Source of the DNA: Halictus rubicundus
Lineage: Eukaryota; Arthropoda; Insecta; Hymenoptera; Halictidae
Assembly (NCBI RefSeq): GCF_050948215.1
Contig: NW_027488643.1
Location: forward strand, 186,001-250,000
Length of the DNA stretch: 64,000 nt
Direction of reading: 5' to 3'
Part shown: positions 23,059 to 38,200 of the stretch, piece after piece
How positions within the stretch are numbered: position 1 is the stretch's first letter
Layout: every line of letters starts with the position of its first letter
Translations under genes and position numbers: made by a program
The notes under the pieces: model-generated
Seen by the model: the letters and a program-made list of their open reading frames with translations, nothing else
Database searches by the model: none
Told to the model about the DNA's origin: nothing

Positions 23059-26000
23059 GGATAGGAAAGGATAGAAGATAGGATAGGATAGGATAGAGGA
23101 TAGGATAGGATAGAGGATAGGATAGGATAGAGGATAGGATAGGATAGAGGACAGGATAGGATAGAGGATAGGATAGGATAGATGATAGGATAGGATAGAG
23201 GATAGGATAGGATAGAGGATAGGATAGGATAGAGGATAGGATAGGATAGAGGATAGGATAGGATAGAGGATAGGATAGGATAGAGGATAGGATAGGATAG
23301 AGGACAGGATAGGATAGAGGATAGGATAGGATAGATGATAGGATAGGATAGAGGATAGGATAGGATAGAGGATTGGATAGGATAGAGGATAGCGTAGGAT
23401 AGAGGATAGGATAGAATAGAGGATACGATAGGATAGAGGATAGGATAGGATAGAGGATAGGATAGGACAGAGGATTTGATAGGATAGAGGATAGGATAGG
23501 ATACAGGAAAGGATAGGATTGAGGATAGGATTGGATACAGGATAGGATAGAATAGAGGATAGGATACGGGATTGGATAGGATAGGATAGAGGATAGGATA
23601 GGATAAAGGACAGGATAGGATAGAGGATTGGATATGATACAGGAAAGGATAGGATTGAGGATAGATGATAGGATAGGATAGAGGATTGGATAGGATACAG
23701 GATAGGCTAGAGGATTGGATAGGATACAGGATAGGATAGGATAGAGGATAGGATAGGATAGAGGATAGGATAGGATAGAGGATAGGATAGGATAGGGGAT
23801 AGGATAGGATAGAGGATTAGATAGGACAGAGGATAGGATAGTATAGAGGATAGGATAGGATAGAGGATTGGATAGGATACAGGAAAGGATAGGATTGATG
23901 ATAGATGATAGGAAAAGGATAGAGGATAGGATAGGATAGACGATAGGATAGGATACAGGATAGGATAGGATAGAGGATAGGATAGGATAGAGGAAAGGAT
24001 AGGATTGATGATAGATGATAGGATAGGATAGAGGATTGGATAGGATACAGGATAGGATAAGATAGAGGATATTATAGGATAGAGGATAGGATATGATAGA
24101 GTATACGATATTATAGAGGGTAGGATAGGATAGAGCATAGGATAGGTGATTGGATAGGATAGGATATAGGATAGGATAGGGGATTTGATAGGATAGAGGA
24201 TATTATAGTATAGAGGATAGGATATGATAGAGTATACGATATTATAGAGGGTAGGATAGGATAGAGCATAGGATAGGGGATTGGATAGGATAGGATATAG
24301 GATAGGATAGGGTATTTGATAGGATAGAGGATATTATAGGATAGAGGATAGGATATGATTGAGTATACGATATTATAGATGGTAGGATAGGATAGAGCAT
24401 AGGATAGGGGATTGGATAGGATAGGATAGAGGATAGGACAGGGGATAGGATAGGATAGAGGATAGGATAGGACAGAGGATAGGATAGACGAGAGGATAGG
24501 ATAGAGGATAGGATAGGGGATTTGATGGGATAGAGGATAGGATAGGATAGAGGATAGGATAGAGAATAGGATAGAGGATAGGATAGAGAATAGGAACGGA
24601 TAGAGGATAGGATAGGATAAAGGATAGGATAGAGGATAGGATAGACAATAGGATAGGATAGAGGATGGGATAGGATAGACGATAGGATAGGATAGGATAG
24701 CATAGAGGATAGGATAGGATAGAGGATAGGATAGAGGATAGGATAGGATAGAGAATTGGATACGATAGAGGATAGAGGATAGGCTAGGATAGAGGATAGG
24801 ATAGAGGATAGGATAGGATAGAGGATAGGATAGGATAGAGGATAGGATAGGATAAAGGATAGGATAGGATAGAGGATTGGATAGGATACAGGAAAGGATA
24901 GGATTGATGATAGATGATAGGATAGGATAGAGGATTGGATAGGATACAGGATAGGATAGGATAGAGGATAGGATAGGGGATTTGATAGGATAGAGGATAG
25001 GGTAGGATAGAAGATAGCATAGGATAGAGGATAGGATAGGATAGAGGATTGGATAGGATACAGGAAAGGATAGGATTGAGGATAGATGATAGGATATGAT
25101 AAAGGATAGGATAGGATAGAGGATATGATAGGAAAGAGGATAGGATAGGATAGAGGATAGGATAGGATAGAAGATAGGATAGGATAGAAAATAGGATAGG
25201 ATAGAGGATAGGATAGAAGTTAGGATAGGATAGGATAGAGGATAGGATTGGATAGAGGATAGGATAGACGATAGGATAGAATAGAGGATAGGATAGGATA
25301 GAGGATAGGATAGAGGATAGGATAGAGGAGAGGATAGGATAGAGAATAGGATAGGATAGAGGATAGGATATGATTGGGGATAGAATAGGATAGAGCATAG
25401 GATAGGATAGAGGATAGGATAGACGATAGGATAGGATAGAGGATAGGATAGGGGATTTGATAGGATAGAGGATAGGATAGGGGATTTGATAGGATAGAGG
25501 ATAGGATAGGATAGAGGTTAGGATAGGACAGAGGATAGGATAGGATAGAGGATAGGATAGACGACAGGATAGGATAGAGGATAGGATAGAGGAGAGGATA
25601 GGATAGAGAATAGGATAGGATAGAGGATAGGATATGATTGGGGATAGAAAAGGATAGAGCATAGGATAGGATAGAGGATAGGATAGACGATAGGATAGGA
25701 TAGAGGATAGGATAGGATAGAGGATAGGATAGGGGATTTGATAGGATAGAGGATAGGATAGGGGATTTGATAGGATAGAGGATAGGATAGGATAGAGGAT
25801 AGGATAGGACAGAGGATAGGATAGGGGATTTGATAGGATAGAGGATAGGATAGGATAGAGGATAGGATAGGATAGAGGATAGGATAGGATAGAGGATAGG
25901 ATAGGATAGAGGATAGGATAGACGACAGGATAGGATAGAGGATAGGATAGACGATAGGATAGGATAGAGGATAGGATAGGATAGAGGATAGGATAGGATA

Positions 26001-28584
26001 GAGGATAGGATAGGATAGACGATAGGATAGGATAGAGGATATGATAGGATAGAGGATAGGATAGGATAGGATACACGATAGGATAGGATAGAGGATAGGA
26101 TAGGATAGAGGATAGGATAGGATAGGGGATTGGATAGGATACAGAACAGGATACGATAGGGGATAGGATAGGATAGAGGATAGGATAGGGAATAGGATCG
26201 GATAGAGGATAGGATAGAGGATAGGATAGGGGATTGGATAGGATACAGAACAGGATACGATAGGGGATAGGATAGGATAGAGAATAGGATAGGATAGAGG
26301 ATAGGATAGATGATTGGCTAGGATAGATGATATTATAGCATAGAGGATAGGATAGGGTTGAGGATAGGATAGGATAGAGGATAGGATAGACGATAGGATA
26401 GACGATAGGATAGGATAGAGGATAGGATAGTACAGAGGATAGGATAGGGGATTTGATAGGATACAGGACAGGATAGAATAGAGGATAGGATAGGGTAGAG
26501 GATTGGACAGAGGATAGGATAGGATAGAGGATATTATAGGATAGAGGATATGATAGGAAAGAGGATAGGATAGGATAGAGGATAGGATAGGATAGAAGAT
26601 AGGATAGGATAGAAAATAGGATAGGATAGAGGATAGGATAGAGGTTAGGATAGGATAGGATAGAGGATAGGATAGACGATAGGATAGAATAGAGGATAGG
26701 ATAGAGGATTGGCTAGGATAGATGATATTATAGTATAGAGGATAGGATAGGGTTGAGGATAGGATAGGATAGAGGATAGGATAGACGATAGGATAGACGA
26801 TAGGATAGGATAGAGGATAGGATAGTACAGAGGATAGGATAGGGGATTTGATAGGATACAGGACAGGATAGAATAGAGGATAGGATAGGTTAGAGGATTG
26901 GACAGAGGATAGGATAGGATAGAGGATAGGATAGGATAGGGGATTGGATAGGATACAGAACAGGATACGATAGGGGATAGGATAGGATAGAGGATAGGAT
27001 AGAGAATAGGATAGGATAGAGGATAGGATAGAGGATAGGATAGGGGATTGGATAGGATACAGAACAGGATACGATAGGGGATAGGATAGGATAGAGAATA
27101 GGATAGGATAGAGGATAGGATAGAGGATTGGCTAGGATAGATGATATTATAGTATAGAGGATAGGATAGGGTTGAGGATAGGATAGGATAGAGGATAGGA
27201 TAGACGATAGGATAGACAATAGGATAGGATAGAGGATAGGATAGTACAAAGGATAGGATAGGGGATTTGATAGGATACAGGACAGGATAGAATAGAGGAT
27301 AGGATAGGGTAGAGGATTGGACAGAGGATAGGATAGGATAGAGGATATTATAGGATAGAGGATATGATAGGAAAGAGGATAGGATAGGATAGAGGATAGG
27401 ATAGGATAGAAGATAGGATAGGATAGAAAATAGGATAGGATAGAGGATAGGATAGAGGTTAGGATAGGATAGGATAGAGGATAGGATAGGTTAGAGGATA
27501 GTATAAAATAGAGAATAGGATAGGATAGGAAAGAGGATAGGATAGGACAGAGGATACGATAGGATAGATGATGGGATAGGATAGAGGATGCGATATGTTA
27601 CAGGATAGGATAGGATAGTGGTTAGGATAGGATAGAGGACAGGATAAGATAGAGGGTAGGATAGGATAGAGGATAGGATAGGATAGAGGATACAGGATAC
27701 AGGATAGGATAGGATAGAGGATAGAATAGGATGGAGGATAGGATCGGATAGAGGAGATTATACGATAGAGGATTGGATAGAATAGAGGATATTATAGTAT
27801 AGAGGATAGGATAGGATAGAGCATAGGATAGAGGATAGAATAGAGGATTGGATAGGATAGAAGATCTTATAGGATAGACGATAGGATAGGATAGACGATA
27901 GGATAGGATAGAGGATACGATAGGATTGAGGATAGGATAGCATAGAGGATAGGATAGGATAGAGGATAGGATAAGATAGAGGGTAGGACAGGATAGAGGA
28001 TAGGATAGGATAGAGGATAGAGGATACAGGATACAGGATAGGATAGGATAGAGGATAGGATAGAATAGAGGATAGGATCGGATAGAGGATACGATAGGTT
28101 AGAGGATAGGATAGGATACAGGATGGGATAGGATAGAGGATACGATAGGATAGGGGATAGGATAGTATAGAAAATAGGATAGGACAGAGGATAGGATAGG
28201 GTAGAGGATAGGATAGAGGATACGATAGAGGATTGGATAGGATAGAGGATATTATATAATTGTAGATAGGATAGGATAGACGATAGGATAGGATAGAGGA
28301 CAGGATAGGATAGATGACAGGATAGGATAGAGGATAGTATAGGATAGAGTATAGGATAGGATAGAGGACAGGGTAGGATAGAGGATAGTATAGGATAGAC
28401 TATAGGATAGGATAGAGGACAGGATAGGATAGAGGATAGGATACGATAGAGGATAGGATAGGATAGAGGATAGGATAGGATACAGGATGGGATAGAATAG
28501 AGGATAGTATAGGATAGACAATAGGATAGAGGAGAGGATAGGATAGGACAGAGGATAGGATAGGATAGAGGATAGGGTAGGATA

Positions 28585-31500
28585 GGTTAGAGGATAGTAT
28601 AGGATAGACAATAGGATAGGATATAGGACAGGATAGGATAGAGGATAGGATAGGATAGATGATTGGATAGGATAGAGGATAGGACAGGATAGAGAATAGG
28701 ATAGGATAGGGGATACTGTAGGATTGAGGATATTATACGATAGAGGATTGGATAGAATAGAGGATATTATAGGATAAAGGATAGGATAGGATGGAGCATA
28801 GGATAGAGGATAGAATGCAGGATTGGATAGGATAGAAGATATTATAGGATAGGCGATAGGATAGGATAGACGATAGGATAGGATAGACGATAGGATTGGA
28901 TAGAGGATACGATAGGATTGAGCATAGTATAGCATAGAGGATAGGATAGGATAGAGGATAAGATAGGAAAGAGGATAGGATAGGATACAGGATGGGATAA
29001 GATAGAGCATACGATAGGATAGAGCATAGGATAATATACAGGATTGGATAGGATAGAGGATAGGATAGGATCGGACAGAGGATACGATAGGATAGAGCAA
29101 AGGAGTGGAAGGATGATACGATAGGATAGAGTATAGGATAGGATAGAGGATATTATACGATAGAGGATTGGATAGAATAGAGGATAGGATAGGATATAGG
29201 ACAGGATAGGATAGAGGATAGGATAGGATAGATGATTGGATAGGATAGAGGATAGGATAGGATAGAGGATAGGATAGGATAGGGGATAGGGTAGGATTGA
29301 GGATATTATACGATAGAGGATTGGATAGAATAGAGGATATTATAGGATAGAGGATAGGATAGGATAGAGGATAGGATAGACGATAGGATAGGGGATTGGA
29401 TAGGATACAGTATAGGATAAGATAGAGGATAGGATAGGATAGAGGATTGGATAGGATACAGGATAGGATAGGGTAGAGGATAGGATAGGGGATTGGATAG
29501 GAAACAGGATAGGATAGGATAGGATAGAGGATAGGATAGGGGATTGGATAGGATAGAGGATAGGATAGGATAGAGGATAGGATAGAGGATAGGATAGGAT
29601 AGAGGATAGGATAGAGGATAGGATAGAGGATAGGATAGAGGATGGATAGGATAGGGGATATTATAGGATAGACGATACGATAGGATAGAGGATGGGATAG
29701 GATGGAGGATGCAATAGGATAGAGGACAGGATAGGATAGAGGATAGGATAAGGTAGAGGATAGTATAGGTTTGAGGATAGGATAGGATAGAGGATAGGAT
29801 AGGGTAGAGGATAGGATAGGATTGAGGATAGGATAGGATAGAGGATAGGATAGGGGATTGGATAGGATACAGGATAGGATAGGATAGAGGATAGGATAGA
29901 GGATATTATAGGATAGATGGAGGATAGGATAGGATCAAGGATAGGATAGGTTAGAGGATCAGATATGGTAGGGGATAGGGTAGGATTGAGGATAGGATAG
30001 GATAGAGGTTAGGATAGAGGATACGATAGAGAATTGGATAGGATAGAGGATATTATATAATAGAAGATAGGATAGGATAGAGGATAGGATAGGATAGAGT
30101 ATATGATAGGGGATTGGGTAGGATAGAGGATAGGATAGGATAGAGGATATTATAGGATAGAGGGTAGGATAGGATAGAGGACAGGACAGAATAGATGATA
30201 GGATAGGGGATTGGATAGGACAGAGGATAGGATAGAATAGAGGATAGGATAGGATAGGGGATAGGATAGGATTGAGGATAGGATAGGATAGAGGATAGGA
30301 TAGAATAGAGGATATTATAGGATAGAGGATAGGTTAGGATGGAAGATAGGATAGGATAGAGGATAGGACAGGATAGAGGATGGGATAGGATAGTGGATAT
30401 TATAGGATAGAGGATAGGATAGGATAGAGGATAGGATAGGATAGAGGATGTTATAGGATAGAGGGTAGGATAGGATACAGGATAGGACAGAATAGAGAAT
30501 TGGATAGTATAGAGGATAGGATAGGATAGAGGATAGGATAGGATAGAGGATATTATAGGATAGAGGGTAGGATAGGATACAGGATAGGACAGGATAGAGG
30601 ATTGGATAGAATAGAGGATAGGATAGGATAGAGGATAGGATTGGAATAGGATAGGGTAGGATAGAGGAGAGGATAGGATAGAGGATAGGATAGGATAGAG
30701 GATAGGATAGGATGGAGGATATTATAGGATAGACGATATTATAGGATAGTGGATGGGATAGGATACACGATACGATGTTGTAGAATATAGGATAGGATAG
30801 AGGATAGGATAGGGTAGTATAGGGGATTGTATAGGATAGAGGATAGGAAAGGGGAGAGGATATTATAGGATAGAGGGTAGGATAAGATAGAGGATACGAC
30901 AGAATAGAGTATTGGATAGAATAGAGGATATTATAGGATAGAGGATAGGTTAGGATAGAGGATAGGATAGGATAGAGGGTGGGATAGGATAGAGAATACG
31001 ATAGGATAGAGGATACGATAGGATAGAGGATAGGGTAGAGGATAGGATAGAGGATAGGATAGAGGATAGGATTGAGGATAGGATAGGATAGAGGATAGGA
31101 TAGAGGATAGGATAGGGGATTGGATAGGATACAGGATAGGATAAGATAGAGGATAGGATAGGATAGAGGATTGGATAGGATACAGGATAGGATAGGGTAG
31201 AGGATAGGATAGGGGATTTGATAGGAAACAGGATAGGATAGGATAGGATAGAGGATAGGATAGGGGATTGGATAGGATAGAGGATAGGATAGGATAGAGG
31301 ATAGGATAGGATAGAGGATAGGATAGAGGATAGGATAGAGGATAGGATAGAGGATAGGATAGAGGATAGGATAGAGGATAGGATAGAGGATTGGATAGAG
31401 GATGGATAGGATAGGGGATATTATAGCATAGACGATACGATAGGATAGAGGATGGGATAGGATGGAGGATACAATAGGATAGAGGACAGGATAGGATAGA

Positions 31501-34290
31501 GGATAGGATAGGGTAGAGGATAGTATAGGTTTGAGGATAGGATAGGATAGAGGATAGGATAGGGTAGAGGATAGGATAGGATTGAGGATAGGATAGGATA
31601 GGTTAGAGGATAGTATAGGATAGACAATAGGATAGGATATAGGACAGGATAGGATAGAGGATAGGATAGGATAGATGATTGGATAGGATAGAGGATAGGA
31701 CAGGATAGAGAATAGGATAGGATAGGGGATACTGTAGGATTGAGGATATTATACGATAGAGGATTGGATAGAATAGAGGATATTATAGGATAAAGGATAG
31801 GATAGGATGGAGCATAGGATAGAGGATAGAATGCAGGATTGGATAGGATAGAAGATATTATATGATAGACGATAGGATAGGATAGACGATAGGATAGGAT
31901 AGACGATAGGATTGGATAGAGGATACGATAGGATTGAGCATAGTATAGCATAGAGGATAGGATAGGATAGACGATAAGATAGGAAAGAGGATAGGATAGG
32001 ATACAGGATGGGATAAGATAGAGGATACGATAGGATAGAGCATAGGATAATATACAGGATTGGATAGGATAGAGGATAGGATAGGATCGGACAGAGGATA
32101 CGATAGGATAGAGCAAAGGAGTGGAAGGAGGATACGATAGGATAGAGTATAGGATAGGATAGAGGATATTATACGATAGAGGATTGGATAGAATAGAGGA
32201 TAGGATAGGATATAGGACAGGATAGGATAGAGGATAGGATAGGATAGATGATTGGATAGGATAGAGGATAGGATAGGATAGAGGATAGGATAGGATAGGG
32301 GATAGGGTAGGATTGAGGATATTATACGATAGAGGATTGGATAGAATAGAGGATATTATAGGATAGAGGATAGGATAGGATAGAGGATAGGATAGACGAT
32401 AGGATAGGGTATTGGATAGGATACAGTATAGGATAAGATAGAGGATAGGATAGGATAGAGGATTGGATAGGATACAGGATAGGATAGGGTAGAGGATAGG
32501 ATAGGGGATTGGATAGGAAACAGGATAGGATAGGATAGGATAGAGGATAGGATAGGGGATTGGATAGGATAGAGGATAGGATAGGATAGAGGATAGGATA
32601 GAGGATAGGATAGAGGATAGGATAGAGGATAGGATAGAGGATGGATAGGATAGGGGGTATTATAGGATAGACGATACGATAGGATAGAGGATGGGATAGG
32701 ATGGAGGATGCAATAGGATAGAGGACAGGATAGGATAGAGGATAGGATAAGGTAGAGGATAGTATAGGTTTGAGGATAGGATAGGATAGAGGATAGGATA
32801 GGGTAGAGTATAGGATAGGATTGAGGATAGGATAGGATAGAGGATAGGATAGGGGATTGGATAGGATACAGGATAGGATAGGATAGAGGATAGGATAGAG
32901 GATATTATAGGATAGATGGAGGATAGGATAGGATCAAGGATAGGATAGGTTAGAGGATCAGATATGGTAGGGGATAGGGTAGGATTGAGGATAGGATAGG
33001 ATAGAGGTTAGGATAGAGGATACGATAGAGAATTGGATAGGATAGAGGATATTATATAATAGAAGATAGGATAGGATAGAGGATAGGATAGGATAGAGTA
33101 TATGATAGGGGATTGGGTAGGATAGAGGATAGGATAGGATAGAGGATATTATAGGATAGAGGGTAGGATAGGATAGAGGACAGGACAGAATAGATGATAG
33201 GATAGGGGATTGGATAGGACAGAGGATAGGATAGAATAGAGGATAGGATAGGATAGGGGATAGGATAGGATTGAGGATAGGATAGGATAGAGGATAGGAT
33301 AGAATAGAGGATATTATAGGATAGAGGATAGGTTAGGATGGAAGATAGGATAGGATAGAGGATAGGACAGGATAGAGGATGGGATAGGATAGTGGATATT
33401 ATAGGATAGAGGATAGGATAGGATAGAGGATAGGATAGGATAGAGGATGTTATAGGATAGAGGGTAGGATAGGATACAGGATAGGACAGAATAGAGAATT
33501 GGATAGTATAGAGGATATCATAGGATAGAGGATAGGATAGGATAGAGGATATTATAGGATAGAGGGTAGGATAGTATAGAGGATAGGACAGGATAGAGGA
33601 TTGGATAGAATAGAGGATAGGATAGGATAGAGGATAGGATTGGAATAGGATAGGGTAGGATAGAGGAGAGGATAGGATAGAGGATAGGATAGGATAGAGG
33701 ATAGGATAGGATGGAGGATATTATAGGATAGACGATATTATAGGATAGTGGATGGGATAGGATACACGATACGATGTTGTAGAATATAGGATAGGATAGA
33801 GGATAGGATAGGGTAGTATAGGGGATTGTATAGGATAGAGGATAGGATAGGGTAGAGGATATTATAGGATAGAGGGTAGGATAAGATAGAGGATACGACA
33901 GAATAGAGTATTGGATAGAATAGAGGATATTATAGGATAGAGGATAGGTTAGGATAGAGGATAGGATAGGATAGAGGGTGGGATAGGATAGAGAATACGA
34001 TAGGATAGAGGATACGATAGGATAGAGGATAGGGTAGAGGATAGGATAGAGGATAGGATAGAGGATAGGATTGAGGATAGGATAGGATAGAGGATAGGAT
34101 AGAGGATAGGATAGGGGATTGGATAGGATACAGGATAGGATAAGATAGAGGATAGGATAGGATAGAGGATTGGATAGGATACAGGATAGGATAGGGTAGA
34201 GGATAGGATAGGGGATTTGATAGGAAACAGGATAGGATAGGATAGGATAGAGGATAGGATAGGGGATTGGATAGGATAGAGGATAGGATA
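28585..34290 (+). repeat. Tandem higher-order duplication, about 3.0 kb period
   Basis: There are two adjacent copies: 28585-31600, and 31601 to about 34290. Markers recur at 3016 bp (GGTTAGAGGATAG at 28585 and 31601; GAGCAAAGGAGTGG at 29095 and 32111). Further right they recur at 2999 bp (ATGTTGTAGAATATAGG near 30776 and 33775; ATTATATAATAGAAG near 30054 and 33053; GGGGATTTG at 31212 and 34211). The change of 17 bp equals one satellite unit. A third, partial copy begins near 34454. The second copy seems truncated at about 34290. Confidence 0.82.
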
Positions 34291-34699
34291 GGATAGGGGA
34301 TAGGATAGGATTGAGGATAGGATAGGATAGAGGACAGGATAGGGGATTGGATAGGATACAGGATAGGATAGGATAGAGGATTGGATAGAGGATATTATAG
34401 GATAGGATAGAGGATAGGATAGAGGATATTATAGGATAGATGGAGGATAGGATAGGTTAGAGGATCAGATATGGTAGGGGATAGGGTAGGATTGAGGATA
34501 GGATAGGATAGAGGTTAAGATAGAGGATACGATAGAGAATTGGATAGGATAGAGGATATTATATAATAGAAGATAGGATAGGATAGAGGATAGGATAGGA
34601 TAGAGTATATGATAGGGGATTGGGTAGGATAGAGGATAGGATAGGATAGAGGATATTATAGGATAGAGGGTAGGATAGGATAGAGGACAGGACAGAATA

Positions 34700-37600
34700 G
34701 AGGATAGGATAGGGGATTGGATAGGATAGAGGATAGGATAGAATAGAGGATAGGATAGGATAGGGGATAGGATAGGATTGAGGATAGGATAGGATAGAGG
34801 ATAGGATAGAATAGAGGATATTATAGGATAGAGGATAGGTTAGGATAGAAGATAGGATAGGATAGAGGATAGGATAGGATAGAGGATGGGATAGGATAGT
34901 GGATATTATATAATAGAGGATAGGATAGGATAGAGGATAGGATAGGATAGAGGACAGGATAGGATAGACGATATGATAGGATAGAGGATTGGATTTGATA
35001 CAGGATTGCATCGAGGATAGGATAGGATAGAGGATAGGATAGATGATAGTATAGAGGATAGGATAGGACACTGGATAGGATAGGATAGAGGATAGGATAG
35101 GGGATTGGATAGGGTACAGGATAGGATAGGATAGAGGATATTATAGGATAGAGGATAGGATACGGTAGGGGACAGGATAGGATTGAGGATAGGATAGGAT
35201 AGAGGATAGGATAAGATAGAGGATGGGATAGGATAGAGGATATTATAGGATAGAGAGTAGGTTAGGATAGAGGATAGGATTGGATGGAGGATAGAATAGA
35301 ATAGAAAATAGGATAGTACAGAGGGTAGGATACGATAGAGTCTGGGATAGGATTCAGGATAGGATAGCATAGAGGATGGGATAGGACAGAGGGTAGGATA
35401 CGATAGAGTCTGGGATAAGATTCAGGATAGGATAGCATAGAGGAAGGGAGAGGATAGATGATACGATAGGATACAGGATACGATAGGATAGAGGATAGGA
35501 TACGATAGAGGATAGGATAGAGGATGGGATAGGATAGAGGAGAGGATAGAATAGAGGATATTATAGGATAGAGGATAGGTTAGGATAGAGGATAGGATAG
35601 GATAGAGGATGGGATAGGATAGAGGATGCGATACGATAGAGTATATTATAGGATAGAGGATAGGATAGGATAGAGGACAGGATAGGATAGAGGATAGGAT
35701 AGGATAGAAGATACGAAAGGGGATTGGATAGGATAGAGGATGGGATAGGATAGAGGATAGGTTAGGATAGAGGATATTATAGGATAGAGGGTAGGATAGG
35801 ATAGAGGATAGGTCAGAATAGAGGATTGGATAGAATAGAGGATATTATAGGATAGAGGGTAGGATAGGATACAGGATAGGACAGAATAGAGAATTGGATA
35901 GTATAGAGGATATCATAGGATAGAGGATAGGATAGGATAGAGGATATTATAGGATAGAGGGTAGAATAGGATAGAGGATAGGACAGGATAGAGGATAGGA
36001 TAGGATAGACGAAAGGATAGGATAGAGGATAGGATAGGTAATTGGATAGGATAGAGGATAGGATAAGGTAGAGGATAGTAGAGGATAGAGGATAGGATAG
36101 GATAGAGGATAGGATAGGATACGATAGAGGATAGGATAGAGGATAGGATAGAGGATCTGATAGAGGATAGGATAGGATAGAGGATAGGATAGGATAGAGG
36201 ATCGGATAGAGGATAGGATAGGATAGAGGATAGGATAGAATAGATGATAGGATAGGATAGAGGATAGGATAGAGGATAGGATAGAGGATAGAATAGAGGA
36301 TAGGATAGGATAGATGATACGATAGGATAGAGCATAGGATAGAGGATAGGATAGGATAGAGGATAGGATAGGATAGAGGATATTATAGGATAGAGGGTAG
36401 GATACGATAGAGGACAGGACAGAATAGAGGATAGGATAGGGGATTGGATAGGATAGAGGACAGGATAGAATAGAGGATAGGATAGGATAGGGGATAGGAT
36501 AGGATTGAGGATAGGATAGGATAGAGGATAGGATAGAATAGAGGATATTATAGGATAGAGGATAGGTTAGGATAGAAGATAGGATAGGATAGAGGATAGG
36601 ATAGGATAGACGACAGGATAGGATAGAGGATATGATAGGATAGAGGATTGGATTTGATACAGGATTGCATTGAGGATAGGATAGGATAGAGGATAGGATA
36701 GATGATAGTATAGAGGATAGGATAGGACACTGGATAGGATAGGATAGACGATAGGATAGGGGATTGGATAGGGTACAGGATAGGATAGGATAGAGGATAT
36801 TATAGGATAGAGGATAGGATACGGTAGGGGACAGGATAGGATTGAGGATAGGATAGGATAGAGGATAGGATAAGATAGAGGATGGGATAGGATAGAGGAT
36901 ATTATAGGATAGAGGATAGGATAGGATAGAGGATAGGATTGGATGGAGGATAGGATAGAATTGAAAATAGGATAGGACAGAGGGTAGGATACCATAGAGT
37001 CTGGGATAGGATTCAGGATAGAATAGCATAGAGGATGGGATAGGACAGAGGGTAGGATACGATAGAGTCTGGGATAAGGTTCAGGATAGGATAGCATAGA
37101 GGATGGGATAGGATAGATGATACGATAGGATAGAGGTTACGATAGGACAGAGGATAGGATACGATAGAGGATAGGATAGAGGATGGGATAGGATAGAGGA
37201 GAGGATAGGATAGAGGATAGGATAGGATAGAGGATAGGTTAGGATAGAGGATAGAATAGGATAGAGGATGGGATAGGATAGAGGATGCGATACGATAGAG
37301 TATATTATAGGATAGAGGATAGGATAGGATAGAGGATAGGATAGGATACAGGACAGGATAGGATAGAGGATAGGATAGGATAGAGGGTAGGATAGTGTAT
37401 ACGATAGAGGATTGGATAGGATAGAGGATATTATATAATAGAAGATAGGTTAGGATAGAGAATAGGATAGGGGATTGGATAGGATAGAGGATAGGATAGG
37501 ATAGCGGATATTATAGGATAGAGGGTAGAATAGGATAGAGGATAGGACAGGATAGAGGATTGGATAGAATAGAGGATAGGATAGGATAGAGGATAGGATT

Positions 37601-38200
37601 GGAAAAAGGATAGGGTAGGATAGAGGAGAGGATAGGATAGAGGATAGGATACGATAGAGGATAGGATAGGATAGAGGATATTATAGGATAGACGATAGTA
37701 TAGGATAGAGGATGGGATATAATACACGATACGATGTTGTAGAGGATAGGATAGGATAGAGGATAGGATAGGATAGAGCGTGGGATAGGATAGAGGATAC
37801 GATAGGATAGAGGATACGATAGGATAGAGGATAGGATAGAGGATAGGATAGAGGATAGGATAGAGGATAGGATAGAGGATAGGATTGAGGATAGGATAGG
37901 ATAGAGGATAGGATAGAGGATAGGATAGGGGATTGGATAGCATACAGGATAGGATAAGATAGAGGATAGGATAGGATAGAGGATTGGATAGGATACAGGA
38001 TAGGATAGGGTAGAGGATAGGATAGGGGATTGGTAGGAAACAGGATAGGATAGGATTTGATAGAGGATAGGATAGGGGATTGGATAGGATAGAGGTTAGG
38101 ATAGGATAGAGGATAGGATAGAGGATTGGATAGGATAGAGGATATTATAGAATAGAGGATTGGATAGAATAGAGGATATTATAGGATAGAGGATAGGTTA
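34700..38200 (+). repeat. Tandem higher-order duplication, about 1.66 kb period
   Basis: GATTTGATACAGGATTGCAT at 34992 and 36651, and GAGTCTGGGATAGGATTC at 35338 and 36997, repeat with an offset of 1659 bp. Near the left edge the offset is about 1727 bp, which is four 17-bp units more. A further copy of about 1 kb of this block lies near 40750-41750, offset by about 5.53 kb (GAGTCTGGG at 40871; GGTCAGAATAGAGG at 35812 and 41344). Confidence 0.75.
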
